Below, in pieces: positions 51,553 to 62,900 of a DNA stretch of 64,000 nt; the stretch's first letter is position 1; each line of letters starts with the position of its first letter. Origin of the DNA: Todiramphus chloris collaris (lineage: Eukaryota > Chordata > Aves > Coraciiformes > Alcedinidae); the NCBI GenBank assembly GCA_025345505.1, contig JANVCC010000018.1, positions 56,501,656 through 56,565,655 of the forward strand, given 5' to 3'. Made by a program: the position numbers and the translations under genes. A model generated the notes under the pieces. The model saw only the letters and a program-made list of their open reading frames with translations, was not told the origin of the DNA and did not search any database.

Positions 51553-51858
51553 TTTAAAGGGGGCCTATAAAAAAGTTGTGGACAATCTTTTTAGCAGGGC
51601 CTGTCGTGACAGGAAAGATTTTAAATTAAAAGAGGGAAGAGTTAGACTAAATATAAGGAAGATATTTTTTTACAGGGAGCGTGATGAAACACTGGAACAG
51701 GTTGCTCAGTGAGGTAGCAGAAGCCTCATCCCTGGAAACATTCAAGGTCGAGTTGGAGCAGCATGATCTAGTTAAAGATGTCCCTGAAAACCACAGGGGG
51801 GTTGAACTAGTTGCCTTTAATGATTCCTTCCAACGAAAAGCATTCTATGATTCTATAA
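51553..51858 (+). mobile_element. CR1 LINE 3' end, 5'-truncated
   Basis: It starts abruptly at 'tttaaagggggcctataaaa' and keeps 'ctttttagcagggcctgt', 'agacta..atataaggaaga', then an in-frame C-terminal ORF2 remnant (MKHWNRL from 51684), '..gatctagttaaagatgtccc', 'gttgaactag', 'ttccttccaac' and the terminus 'attctatgattctata' (51842-51857). It differs from the usual sequence by a short deletion near 51613-51620. The 92-codon frame at 51681-51959 is this decayed tail running into flanking DNA, not a gene. Same orientation as the other two CR1 pieces. Confidence 0.97.
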
Positions 51859-52662
51859 ATGATTGCACCACACTTGGAAAATTCAGCACAGCATGTGTAT
51901 GCCAAAGTTTCTTATCTTACATCACGCTGTCTTTGAAAGCACAACTAGGCCAGGACTAAGTCCATGTGGTTTTGTGAGTCATAAATCTGTATAGGACAGA
52001 CCATACCCAAAGACTGACAAATAACTTTAAAGAAGCTTTTAATATCTGCACACAACAAGTCATTGATGCTTTCTACATGCAGCTGGATTCCTCTGAAAGT
52101 GATTCATAATTCTTACACCCTAAAACCACCCAGAAGTCCAAGTTTTCTCAGATAGATTGCAAAAGTTCTGTGTTTTAATTCCTTACCACACTTAACTATG
52201 GTAATGATAATGGAAGAACTTTCATTTGAGGTAAAGGATAAAAGCATTGTCTTTTTGAAGGACACTGTTTGGAATTCCCTCAATTATCTGCTGTGCAATT
52301 CTTACATCTACCTTGTCTAAATGTTGAGTTTCAGACTCTGAGGTGCTGGAAATGTGTGGCTACTTTTTTCTTTTTATTTATAGGCTACATGGATATTGCC
52401 AGTGATATTCACACCAGAGTGGCTCCTGACCAAATGAGGTGGATTGGTCTGTTTCTGCACTTCTTAAGTCTCAGACAGTTGGAAGGATAAGCCTTGTCCT
52501 TGCTTCACATCAGCAGTGTGCACTGTGCTACAAATACAACCTCTTCATCACTTACACACAAACATGTTAATGAGTACCACAATCTTCATTATACATCTCA
52601 AGGTGCAAGCCCTGCCTCCTGTAAAATGTGGAGAGACATATGTGCCAAGAGAGACAGAACTG
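51859..52662. other. Unique non-coding DNA, no gene seen
   Basis: No exon or classifiable repeat seen. Confidence 0.5.
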
Positions 52663-52716
52663 GGATGGATGGATGGATGGATGGATGGGTGGATGGATGA
52701 ATGGATGGATGGATGA
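52663..52716. repeat. (GGAT)13 microsatellite
   Basis: About thirteen GGAT units with a 'gggt' variant near 52687 and a 'gaat' variant near 52699. Open frames through it encode only repeated Met-Asp-Gly-Trp (or Ile-His-Pro-Ser on the other strand) and are artefacts of the repeat. Confidence 0.96.
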
Positions 52717-54359
52717 TGGGCAGCCTATCCATAAAGTCTGTACCCCATCATGGACTGGCCCGGGTAGGTGCATAGATTTTTTAGCCAAAAGAATTGTTGG
52801 TAAATGCTAAATCAGAGAATGAATGCATACTATGCTATATGCAGGGAGAATGTGGAGCTGGCATAGGGAGGTTGATCAGTGTTGCACAAAGTGGTTCATA
52901 AAATCCCTGACTTGCAGTGAGAGAGGCGGTCTGACATACATGTACATTGAGAGAACAACCCTGCAGTTCTTCTGTGTCCTTGAGTCCTTGAGTTTGTGGC
53001 TGCATTTCTCTCCTCAGCTTGTCATTTACACCTTTCCCACCTGATGACCCACAAAGTCACAAGACGTTATTGTAAACCTCTTCCTGGCCCTATATCTGCT
53101 GGCTGTTCACAGTTTCTAGGGAAGGAAACTTGATGGGGTCTGATGCACGCAGGATGAGCCTGTGTTCCCTTGTTCTATCCCTTCCACTTGGGAACAACAC
53201 CACTGAACAATACTAATTGCCTCCTTGGGTGCCTTGAGCTGGATGCCTTGAAGGACTGGTGATGCTGTTGGCACACACTTCTTGGAGTTCTTTTGAGTTG
53301 CCTCTGTTCCACCCACACACTCTAGTTTTTTCTACTTTTGACCCTTTGACTGGCTTCCTCTGTGAAGACTGTGATTTTTTTGCCAATTTTTAAACTTCAT
53401 CATCCTTTACTCTGGCTGGGTGGCTGGTATTAGGCATGAACTGAAGTCTGCGTGTGAAGGCCAGTGAGAACAATAGTCATAAGCAGATACTTAGGGAAAA
53501 GCAAGACCAGAACAAGGAAACATGAGTGTACCCTGAGGAATCCCAGTTTTATACTATCACCAGCTGAGGCATTTCCTGAATCAGATGTAGTTTAGTAACA
53601 TTTAATGGATTTTTCTTCCATTAACTGGTGTAGTGTCTCCTCAAACCCATCTGTGCACATTGCTACAGCCCATACTGCAGGAAGAATTGTGTTCTCACAT
53701 TTGTTTGGATCAGAATTTACAATCTTCATTTGACACCTTCCTGGGTTTGCACTGAAGAAAATAGTGAGCACCTGATGCCTGCGCACCTCCACACCCCTTA
53801 TGATTTAGTAAACTCTTCATATTTTCCTTTGGTGGTCTCTTTTTCAGAATAAAGAAGACAGGCCTACTCAATCATTTCCTGGTATCTTTAAATGATCTTT
53901 AAATGAGCCACCATTAAAAAATACAATTTTTATTTTTGTTCTAGGGCTGTTGCTTATTAAGTAATTTATGTTTTCTCTGGATAATTAATCTTTCATGGAT
54001 ATAGAGCCACCAGTATTAAAGTCATCTCCTTGTGCTGACTCTACTTACACAGGAAAATATCCATAGCATTATCACTTCCAATGAAGTTTGTGATCTCCTT
54101 TACAACTGTCTTGTAAACAGGAGCAATAAGAATCTTTTACCGCTATACCACAAAGACATTCCTATCTCTATAAACTTGGCTTCCTGTAATGCAATACAAT
54201 AATTTCACAGTTTAATAGAGCATTATCTTGGGTCTGGTTTTCACTTTAATTGGAGCAACATACTAGAAAAAAAAGAACATGTCTAAAAACTCTTGGCAGG
54301 TACAACTTGAGCTACAGCAAACATAAGCCAAGTGCCTGTAGATGTTTGCTTGTGTTTCT
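52717..54359. other. Unique non-coding DNA, no gene seen
   Basis: No exon or classifiable repeat seen. Confidence 0.5.
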
Positions 54360-54500
54360 CTTGCAGCAATTGCAATAACCATATAATGTGCATGTGAGCT
54401 TTCATGGATGCTTGTCCCGGAGGCTTCAGCAATTGTGGTTCAAGTGCTGCTGCCCATAAATAACATTACCTCCCGTGACTCAAAGTTACGGGCCTTGAGC
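54360..54500. promoter_or_regulatory. Candidate conserved non-coding element (weak)
   Basis: Non-repetitive stretch with three CpGs, two copies of 'cagcaattg' (54365-54373 and 54428-54436), 'tataatgtgcatg', 'cataaataacatta' and 'gttacggg'. The texture resembles conserved enhancers, and the paired 'cagcaattg' words could be duplicated factor sites. Inference only. Confidence 0.28.
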
Positions 54501-56690
54501 CTTCTGTTCTGATTTTTGCTTATTTGTAAATGTAAAGCCCACACTGTCAAAGATAATCTATTAGGATGCTCTAAGAGATTTTCTTAACCACAATAGGCTA
54601 AAGGATCCATTTCATATGATCAGAGAGTATTTGTTGTTTCTTTTTATTGGCATGTGAAGGTCTATTGCTTATGTCTCTTTAACTATATGGTATGTAAATT
54701 ATCTTACTGATGACAGCATCCTAAGAACCAGGTATGTGAAAAAACTTTTGCAAATAATACTTATTGCCCTTTGACCATGTAAAAAACAAACCAACCAAAC
54801 AAAAAAATCCTCCTGTAGCTAAGATGTGATCTGTTTAACTCAACAGGGGGTTTCCAGAACTTGGGTGAATTTTAACCATCCTTTTTGACAGAAGTTGAGC
54901 TGTGCAAAGCAATGAAATTCTGATTGCTGTGTGGTGAGACGACTGGATAGTGTTACAGTCCCCTCATTAAGAGGTACTGGAGTTAAGCAGGGGGAGTTGA
55001 ACTTTCCTCTATATTAAAACAACAAGTGTGGGAGACGAGGAGAGCAAGCTGGAGTAAGGGAGTTCACCTTATAACAACAAAGACTTAACATGTAGTATAT
55101 CAAATTTCCTAAACTTTGTCCTGCTTGGTAGTTTATCAGACAACCAAGACGAGTAAAATAGCAGAGAATGATTTAAATCTGTCCAGATTTCAATCTTCTT
55201 GCCTATTTTTCAGCTTCATTCTTTTTCTGTTCTATGATTTCATTGTTGTGTGTTCCCCCTCCTTCTTCAAGACATGTTCACAGTTTATACTAGTCTTAGA
55301 TTATTAGTGGAATAAGACACAGTAAGGATGGGTGAGATGCAAGGCAGGAGTTTTGTTAACCTAATGATGATTTTCCCCTTTCCAGCACTGTATCCAATTT
55401 ACACTAAAAAACAAACATGGCTCAAATAGTCTCCACTAATTCTTTTTGTCAATGTTAATAGTATCTAACCACTTTTAAAATTTATGGCAATATATCTGTG
55501 GCTTTTTGCAAACAGTGAAGAATTTTCATACAAAGACATGCATAAACCTTATAACATGTACTGACACTCTCGATGAAATTTTACAGGAAGCCTGAATGAA
55601 AATAAGAGTGGCATTTCAGTTCATAAAGTTAGCATTGATATATTATTACTGGGAGGGTGTGGTGTGGTGTGTATGTGGGGTTGGTTCCAGAAAAAGACAC
55701 CACAATAGCTCACAAGACCAATTGTTTAGAAGCAATCAGTCCTAAAATAGTTTGCCCTTCTGAAAAAAACCAAACAAACAAAACAGTCGTCACATTGAGG
55801 CAAAATAGAGACACTAGGAAACCCTTCTGTTAATTACAGCTGATTAAAAGCAAGTCAAGGAAGATAATTATGCAGAAAGTGAGCAATAGAACTGATAAAA
55901 CTTGGTTTCACAGGAGACTGTGTCCTACGTTCTGTCCTACTCTCCTTGGGAATTGCAGCTCTGTCTTCAGTCTCCTAGTCTTTCTTTCCCATGTGCTCAG
56001 GCTCTATTATAGCCAAGCATGCACGGACTGGCTCCTCTATAAGCAAAGATTGATTAGATGGGTACATTTTCTTGGTTAAGCTGTAACAGTCTCAAGGTTT
56101 TGTAAATATTCTTGCCAAGACAGTAAAGTGTAGAGTGAGATATCGCAGTTTGTGCAGAGAAAAGGTACACAGTGGTAGAGAAGGGAAAAGAACTTGGTTC
56201 ACTTGCAGTGGGTATGAGTTTCAAATTCTGTCAAAGCTTGAGTAAGTTGACAGTTTTACCAACCAAACTCTGCCTTTATAGTGGGGCCTGCAAAAGCTAG
56301 CAGCTGCAAGGGTCATCTTCTCTTTTGCCACAGGACCTCAAACAACACACAGGGTCTTCAAATCTTTGTGCCTAAAATGTGCCACGGAGTTAGTAGTCAG
56401 TAACAGAGGGTTGATGAGCAAACTAAGCACAATCTGAATCACATTTTCTCTTCCAAGAAAACACAAAAATTTTGCTCAGTGATATTTCCTCAATGCTTGG
56501 AATCACTGTGTTTCCTAAACAACTTAGTCACTTGTGGGTTAGATAGGCTAATGTCTGGGCTAATAGCCAGAGTTTAAAGAGGAAAAAAGCAGTCATGCAC
56601 TTAATTTTTCCTTCCTAAATTATCTGCTTTTTGATTTATCTTGGTAAGTGTTTCATTGTGGCAAATGTATGGCTCTCCGATTACTTAGCC
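54501..56690. other. Unique non-coding DNA, no gene seen
   Basis: No exon recognised. A/C-rich low-complexity tracts lie at 54781-54808 and 55763-55784, and a 'gtggtgtggtgtg' stretch at about 55660-55672. Confidence 0.5.
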
Positions 56691-56835
56691 CTGGCAGGAA
56701 ATGCTTTTTAAGAATGTAAATTACTTGGAGCAGGGACCTTATGCTTTACTGTGGTGCCTAGTACATTAGGGCATAAGAATTGTCTTCAACTGCTGGATAT
56801 TGCAGCAGCATAAATATTTAAATAAAATGTTACTC
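56691..56835 (+). mobile_element. Old retroposon 3' end (MIR/L3-type, family uncertain)
   Basis: 'aatgtaaattacttggagcag' continuing 'ggacctt', then 'gtggtgcctagtacatta', then an A/T-rich 'taaatatttaaataaaat' tail resembles a widespread old amniote repeat end that reads 'ttgtaaactctttggggcag', 'tgcctagcacaatgggg' and an 'aataataa'-type tail. The order and spacing match, which supports the call; the exact family is uncertain. Divergence suggests great age. Confidence 0.55.
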
Positions 56836-57098
56836 TATTATCCTGTATGTTTGATGTTCGGCCCATGTAGATCCTCTCAGCAGTCTGCATGGTCTGTACT
56901 GAGGAGGCAAATGAACATGTTTCTCCAACAGAACAAGAAGTGTGTTTTCCATTGTCTTGGGTAACATCACCTGATAAATTCCTTGCAGGCACTTCCAAAT
57001 GTACTGTGTGACTGGACTCATCTGTGGTGTAACTAGGAAAAACAGAGACATTTTTAGCCTGGATGCTTGATCTAATAAATACTTATGACCTAACATAA
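56836..57098. other. Unique non-coding DNA, no gene seen
   Basis: Nothing recognised. Minus-strand frames of 70 and 104 codons here run through the flanking old repeats and are not genes. Confidence 0.5.
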
Positions 57099-57189
57099 GC
57101 CCCCGTTCAGCAAGGTACTTAAGCACATACCAAAATACCCACATGAATAAAGTCAGCTATGCTTTTAAGTGTCTTGTTGAATCTGGGCC
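57099..57189. mobile_element. 91-bp palindromic MITE-like element
   Basis: The two arms are inverted copies of about 31 bases: the left reads 'gcccccgttcagcaaggt' then 'acttaagcacata', and the reverse complement of the right reads 'gcccagattcaacaaga' then 'cacttaaaagcata'. About 28 unpaired bases lie between. A short palindrome with terminal inverted repeats and no coding capacity fits a non-autonomous DNA transposon or MITE-like relic; similar sequence ('gattcagcaa..acttaagca') is familiar from old reptile/bird repeats. Family name not assigned. Confidence 0.7.
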
Positions 57190-59924
57190 ATACAGAAGCT
57201 GAGCACATCAAGCAACTACCCACATCAAGTTCCTGTAAAAGAAAATTGATTTCCAGAGTGTATTCCCTCTGGCTGTTAACACTGAAGAAGAGTGAGTGAT
57301 AAAATTTCTGCTGCTTCTTCTTCTTGGATACAGGCTGTGCATGTACTTGCTTTCACTGAAAGATATTTTCTCTGGTATTAAAAGTGATTTGTGAATTTTG
57401 GGAACTTGAACAGATAAATGTGAAATAGATATCCATGGTTTTTGGCTATTATTTAGTCCCTGAAACTTTCATAGTATCAGAAAGAATCAAATAGGAAGAT
57501 ACTAATAGCTACAATAAATAATGAAATACATTAACATGAAAGCCTGTTGGATCTGGTTGAACTTTGTGGCATGTCTGCTCTTTAAGAGGTTTCACAGTCT
57601 GTGGACTAGTACTGCTTTTCATATGTGGAGTCTACATCTTCAAGAGTGAGGAAACACTGCTCTGGAATATAATCATCAGTTACCAGTGACTGGTCACTAT
57701 TTTGATGTGTGTTTTGTTGCCATTTTCAAAAATATCAGTGCACTACAGTTGCCTAAGTTATCACTTACAGATGCTTCATGGATGCAATACAGAAGACTCT
57801 ATCTGTGGATCAACAATTTATCATACACTCAGAGATAAGTGGGACTTTGGACCACAGCCTTTTACATTTTTTTAAGGTGACTAAAGTTCTCTCTTAAAGT
57901 ACACTGAGTGCTATCTTGGGATTTATTATAGCACTATTGCTTCAGGGCATGAACACAGCAAAATCACTGCCTTTACTGAAATGATAATTCACAGTGCTTT
58001 ATAAAATAGTCTGGTTATGTTCAATTGTTAATTCAGAATCCCCTCTGGCTGGAATCCATGATCAAATGCTATTGCAGTGTAAATGATCAGAAGGATCATC
58101 GCTTTACTTTTACTAGACACAGATAAAAATATATTTTGACTACTTGCCATGAAGGATCAGAATGAATCCTCAGAACATTAAGAATTCTGGATAACAGTGC
58201 TGAAAGAAAACATCAAGCTTTTAAGGATATTTTTCTTTTTCAACTCAATTTAGTCTGATCTGCATTCATCTGCCCATCCTTAAACGTGTCTCCACTTTTA
58301 AACCTGCTGCTAGATCAGATGATAGAGCTATTCTAACTTTCTGTATGGAACTTAGGGCAATCTTGCTATATAGCAGTGCAGAGAAACCCATGGTTACTAG
58401 GAATGCAACAGCACTATCATTGCTGATTTATCTGCATTGTGATAGCATCTGTGGGACTGGGGAATCTTTATACTGTGTTCTAGTCAAATACATGGCAGTC
58501 CCTTCTCAAAAGTGTTTAATCATCCAGTTAAAGCAATGATTTAATCGGTGTGTTAAAAGTGTGTTAAAAACTGTGTTGCATGGTTTCTTACATTATTTTT
58601 TATATATAACCCGGACATACAAAGCTAATTGATATTAATGACCCTTTGGATGGGATGATAGCTTGGTATCTTCATGGCTTTGATAAGAAAGTGATGTACT
58701 GCTGTAAATGACTGCCTGGCAGAGTGAAATTATTTGGACTTTAAAAATAGCAGGAAATACTCCTTTTCCACTCTTCCTTTACTGGAAGTTCTGTTGCCTG
58801 GATCTCCTCAGGTATCTCTAGAGTGGCCTAAGCTGTATCTATGTCATCATACTCATGTCTGTGAAGTAAGTCATTCTTAAGTTACTTTTTTAACAAAATT
58901 TTCAGTATAACAATTCACATAGAACATAGTTGATCTCTTCAGACACTGGAGGACCCAGATGTATTTCCTCACTGGCAGACAAGATTGACTCATTCATTGC
59001 TTTCTTGGTCTTAACTAATACCTGAAAGGGCTTCATTTTGTATGTTCTTATAGACTTACTGATCTAAAGAAACCATTTCTCCAAGGGACTTTGTTTTTGT
59101 GTTGAACACTGGTAGCTATCATCAACTTTGAGAAAGAGCAGCTTGGAAAACTGGACTACTGTGAGGCTGAGCAAGGACTTTGATCTCAGTTTGTCAAGTA
59201 GTATTCATCTGTCTTATTATGAAACCTGAGCATATTATTTAGTTTCCCATTTTACAGTTATGCAATGTTTTCTTAAGACCATTATTTGAATCTTCCTCTG
59301 AGTTGTGAATTAAAAGGTAATGCAAAGGTAAGATCCATTTCACAATTCCCAATGAGTGGGGAGATTTCTGGACATGAAAGGAACTGGCCTCACATTTTTT
59401 GGCTGGGGACTCCTGAAACCAGATGGTATAGATTTCGTACCTAAGCTTATTCAGCGTTTACTGCTGGCTGCTATATTAGTACTGGCAGATGCTTGGAAAC
59501 CTCCTATCCCCCTGAAAATTAACACCTGGTTTCAGAAATACTGAAGTACAAGTGATGGAAAAACTATCTAGCTTCATAAGAGGAAAATTCAAGCATTATT
59601 AAGTGGAAATTTGTTAGCCCAGAAGTAATTCCTCTTCTAGAAGAAGCAAAATGCAAAACTACTGAAAAAGTCAACTTCATCTCACAGAAAAAAAAAAAAC
59701 CAAACACAACCAAATTTAAAGTGTCTGTAAAAATATTCAGATAAATAAATATTACTGTGCATGGTTTAAATGTTTGGAAAACAAATATGAACTTAAACAG
59801 TGTTTTCAGACTTGGGCATCTATCTTCACAGCTCTTAAGTCGTACTTTGATGTTCTCAGTCTTGATAATTCTTACATCACCTGCTCGTCATTAAGTATGT
59901 CTGCAGATGTTCAGATCTTGTTAA
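57190..59924. other. Unique non-coding DNA, no gene seen
   Basis: AT-rich; no exon or classifiable repeat. A long A-run with 'ccaaacacaacc' lies at 59688-59712. Confidence 0.55.
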
Positions 59925-59990
59925 CAGTTTGGTATTCATATCTTAGAATCAGTTATCTTATCTGCAAAGTGAGGATCGTGACTTCTTTAT
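59925..59990 (+). mobile_element. Probable MIR-type SINE fragment
   Basis: 'gaatcagttatcttatctg' continuing 'caaagtgaggatcgtgac' follows the MIR block 'cctcagtttcctcatctg' + 'taaaatggggataataa' with several changes. Extent is uncertain on both sides. Confidence 0.45.
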
Positions 59991-62900
59991 CAATTTTACT
60001 GTAGTTTTTTGATGTCTAGATACTTGTTTGTAAAGGTCTGTTAAGTGCTAAAGCCATCAATGTATGTGTCCAAGGAAAAAATAGGACTAGATTTTACAAA
60101 AGGATTGCAGCACCTTTAACTTTGATTATTTCAGAAAAAAAAATTAAGAACCACTCTGGTTTATGTGTGTGAGTATCAGAGGTCTGTTTTTGAAATCCCA
60201 TTTCCCTAAAATCTGCATATGCTCTGACGCCAGCTCAGGCAGTGCCTCACACACCACTGGGCAGCCCTGAGAGTCAAGTGCGATGAATACCAAGCCCATG
60301 GAGCTCATGCATCAGAGACTGCAGAGTTACAGGCTCCTGCCTATGGGCTGTTGTCCCTGTTATACACTCCAGTGTTTTTTTCAGTGGAACCTGCAGTTAG
60401 GGGGAATATGAGGTGAAGTAAGGTGTTATTGATGCCTTGAGGGTGGTAGAACTTCTCCTTTTGTCCTTCTTTCCATTTTTTGCCTCCTGCCCATGATCAA
60501 CTCTAGGCACCTATGACTGTCTCCAGATAAATGCTTTTTACAGTTGAGTATGCACTCCTGCCACTTTTATTGGCAGGTAGTAGAGGATGGTTACATTGTT
60601 CAGTTCCCCACACTGCTTTTTCTGAGTGCATGGGCACCCATTTGTCAGGCGGTGACTTAAATTTACAGAACTTTACACAACTTCATTTTGAACTAATCAC
60701 CTGGTTTTGACTGCTCATGTACATCATTTCAATTAAGATCTCGGAGAGCTTAAATACCACCATTATATTTACATTGTCTTTAGTCTGCAAAATTTAATGT
60801 GGTTAAAGTCATGTTTAAAACACTCACACTACAAATCAAGCATTTAGATAACCTGGTAGGAAAAACACATGCTTTTTCTTAATAGCTGCTATTGCTGTTC
60901 CAGCTGTGCAATACGTCCACGCATTGATACAGGGATTGGTGTTTGGCTCTGCATCCGTTAACAAGAGAAGACATACACATTCCTGAGTTGCACCTGGGCA
61001 CGCTCTTTTACCAAATGTAGTTGAGCTGCACAGGACAGCAACAGAGAAGGTGGAGAGTAGTACATTTTTGTAGCACATATTTGCAAGAATACCTTTCCAG
61101 CAATCTTGTCTTTGCACTCCACTATGAACTATGTTTTTTATTTTGGCTTTGACATGTGAATGAGTGCTAGCACTCTGTCCATGTCTTCCTTGCCAAACAA
61201 TTTACTGGTCTCTGGACAACTACTCACACAGCTATAGAGGATTCTCTTTTTTTACATTTTTGCTGTGCTTCTGTTGGCAGTCAATGGGAGAAGACACCTT
61301 GTAAAGAATAAGCTGTATTTATTTGACATATTACATAGTGAAGATGCTGGTTTACAGAGATGATAGGTGCTGAGGTTGCAACTAATCCTACAGAATTCAG
61401 AAAAGATTCTGAATCTTTTGCAGACTGTAGCCTTTAAGTTGAGTAAGAAGAAATATTGATTGTATTTCAAACATGAACTTTATTTACAAGAAACGTAAGA
61501 CAAGAATGTGTATTAAACTTATATCTCACTAACTTCTAAGCATGTTGCTTTATAGAACTGTATCACGTGTAAAGTTCCAAGTCTCTGAGACAACAAATTA
61601 GATGTCATGGGCATTTTATGTCTTAAGTTGTATTCGTAGCTTTGATTGTTTGCATCTAAGAGGAAAATTCAAGTATATGAAAAAAACTACCTCAAGTGAT
61701 TAGAAACTACGCAAGAAAATCTATTAATGTATTTCCTTATGGGAGGAAGAGCTAACTAGGGAGTGGAAATGTTAGCCATCAGCAAAGTATCCTCATTGTC
61801 TTTTGCACAGGTACAGGGTGACAGCTTCACTAATAATTTTCAGACACTTACTAAACTTTAAAGATTAGAGGAATATTTGGGATCACATGGTGCTCTTAAT
61901 GCATTAAAAAAATGCATTAAAGTATTAAAATTTCATTTAGATTTGGAAAAGGAGCTGTATGTTCCATCTGCTGGGAGCAATGGCTTTCAAGAGGCATCCT
62001 AAGTAGAAGCTTTTCTACTCATGTGTCTATATGTAGATTTGTTAAGTAGATAATAGACAAATCAGGGCTGATACTGGAAAAAAAACAGTATTTGTGATAT
62101 TAATGCATGTACTTGGTTCCACTGATTTATGACATGCCAGAATATAGGTAATGCTGTATGAAATCACATTAATCTGTTATGCATATAGCAATTCATATCC
62201 CTGATAGGTTCAGTCAGACTTTTTTTCTATGCACAATACAGTGCACTCATAAATTGCAGACTTCAAGCTACCAGAGAAGTGCTAGAACTGGAAATCTGGA
62301 ATCAAATCTTCCCAAAGACAGGACTTTCAAACCCAATCCTGTACTTTGTTATGAGGAGGTATTTATAGGCCCAAAATGCAAAAGTTCCCATTTAATTGCT
62401 AAATTCGGTTTTATATTCATATGGAACAGTGTCCCTAGAGGAACACAATCTAAATCAAAGCTCTGGATCCAGACACTGCTGCTAGGAGAATTCAGATCTT
62501 TCATATGTACAGCTATACAAATACAGAGAAAACATTCTACCACAAATTTATGCTCAGACCTGCTCCCATTTACTTGCAAGTTTAATTTTGTTGCACTAGT
62601 TTCCCATTGGAGTAAGACAAAGTCAAATTTTGAAAGAAAACTTTTTCATGGAAGATATAATAAATTTTATCCTGTGCTTGCCCCCTGACATCAGGCAACT
62701 CTTTGAGTGTCTGACAGCATAATTCTGAGCCCTGCTTAAAAGAGTTAGAATGTTTTAGTTCTGCAGCTGATACTGTCTAAACAAAACTACGGCAAAATGA
62801 AGAACAAACAAAAAGCATTTTTAACAATGGCTGAAGCACAGGGCAGTTCCTGTGGACCATACTCTGTATCCTTGATTGACAACTGGTACTTTCTATTTAC

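Noticed and set aside
51681-51959. 92-codon + frame with MKHWNRL
   Set aside because: It is the decayed C-terminal end of CR1 ORF2 running into flanking DNA, not a host gene.
52628-52810. Repeated Met-Asp-Gly-Trp protein
   Set aside because: Translation of the (GGAT)n microsatellite.
62179-62688. 169-codon + frame
   Set aside because: No domain, overlapped by an opposite frame, and composition like the surrounding non-coding DNA.
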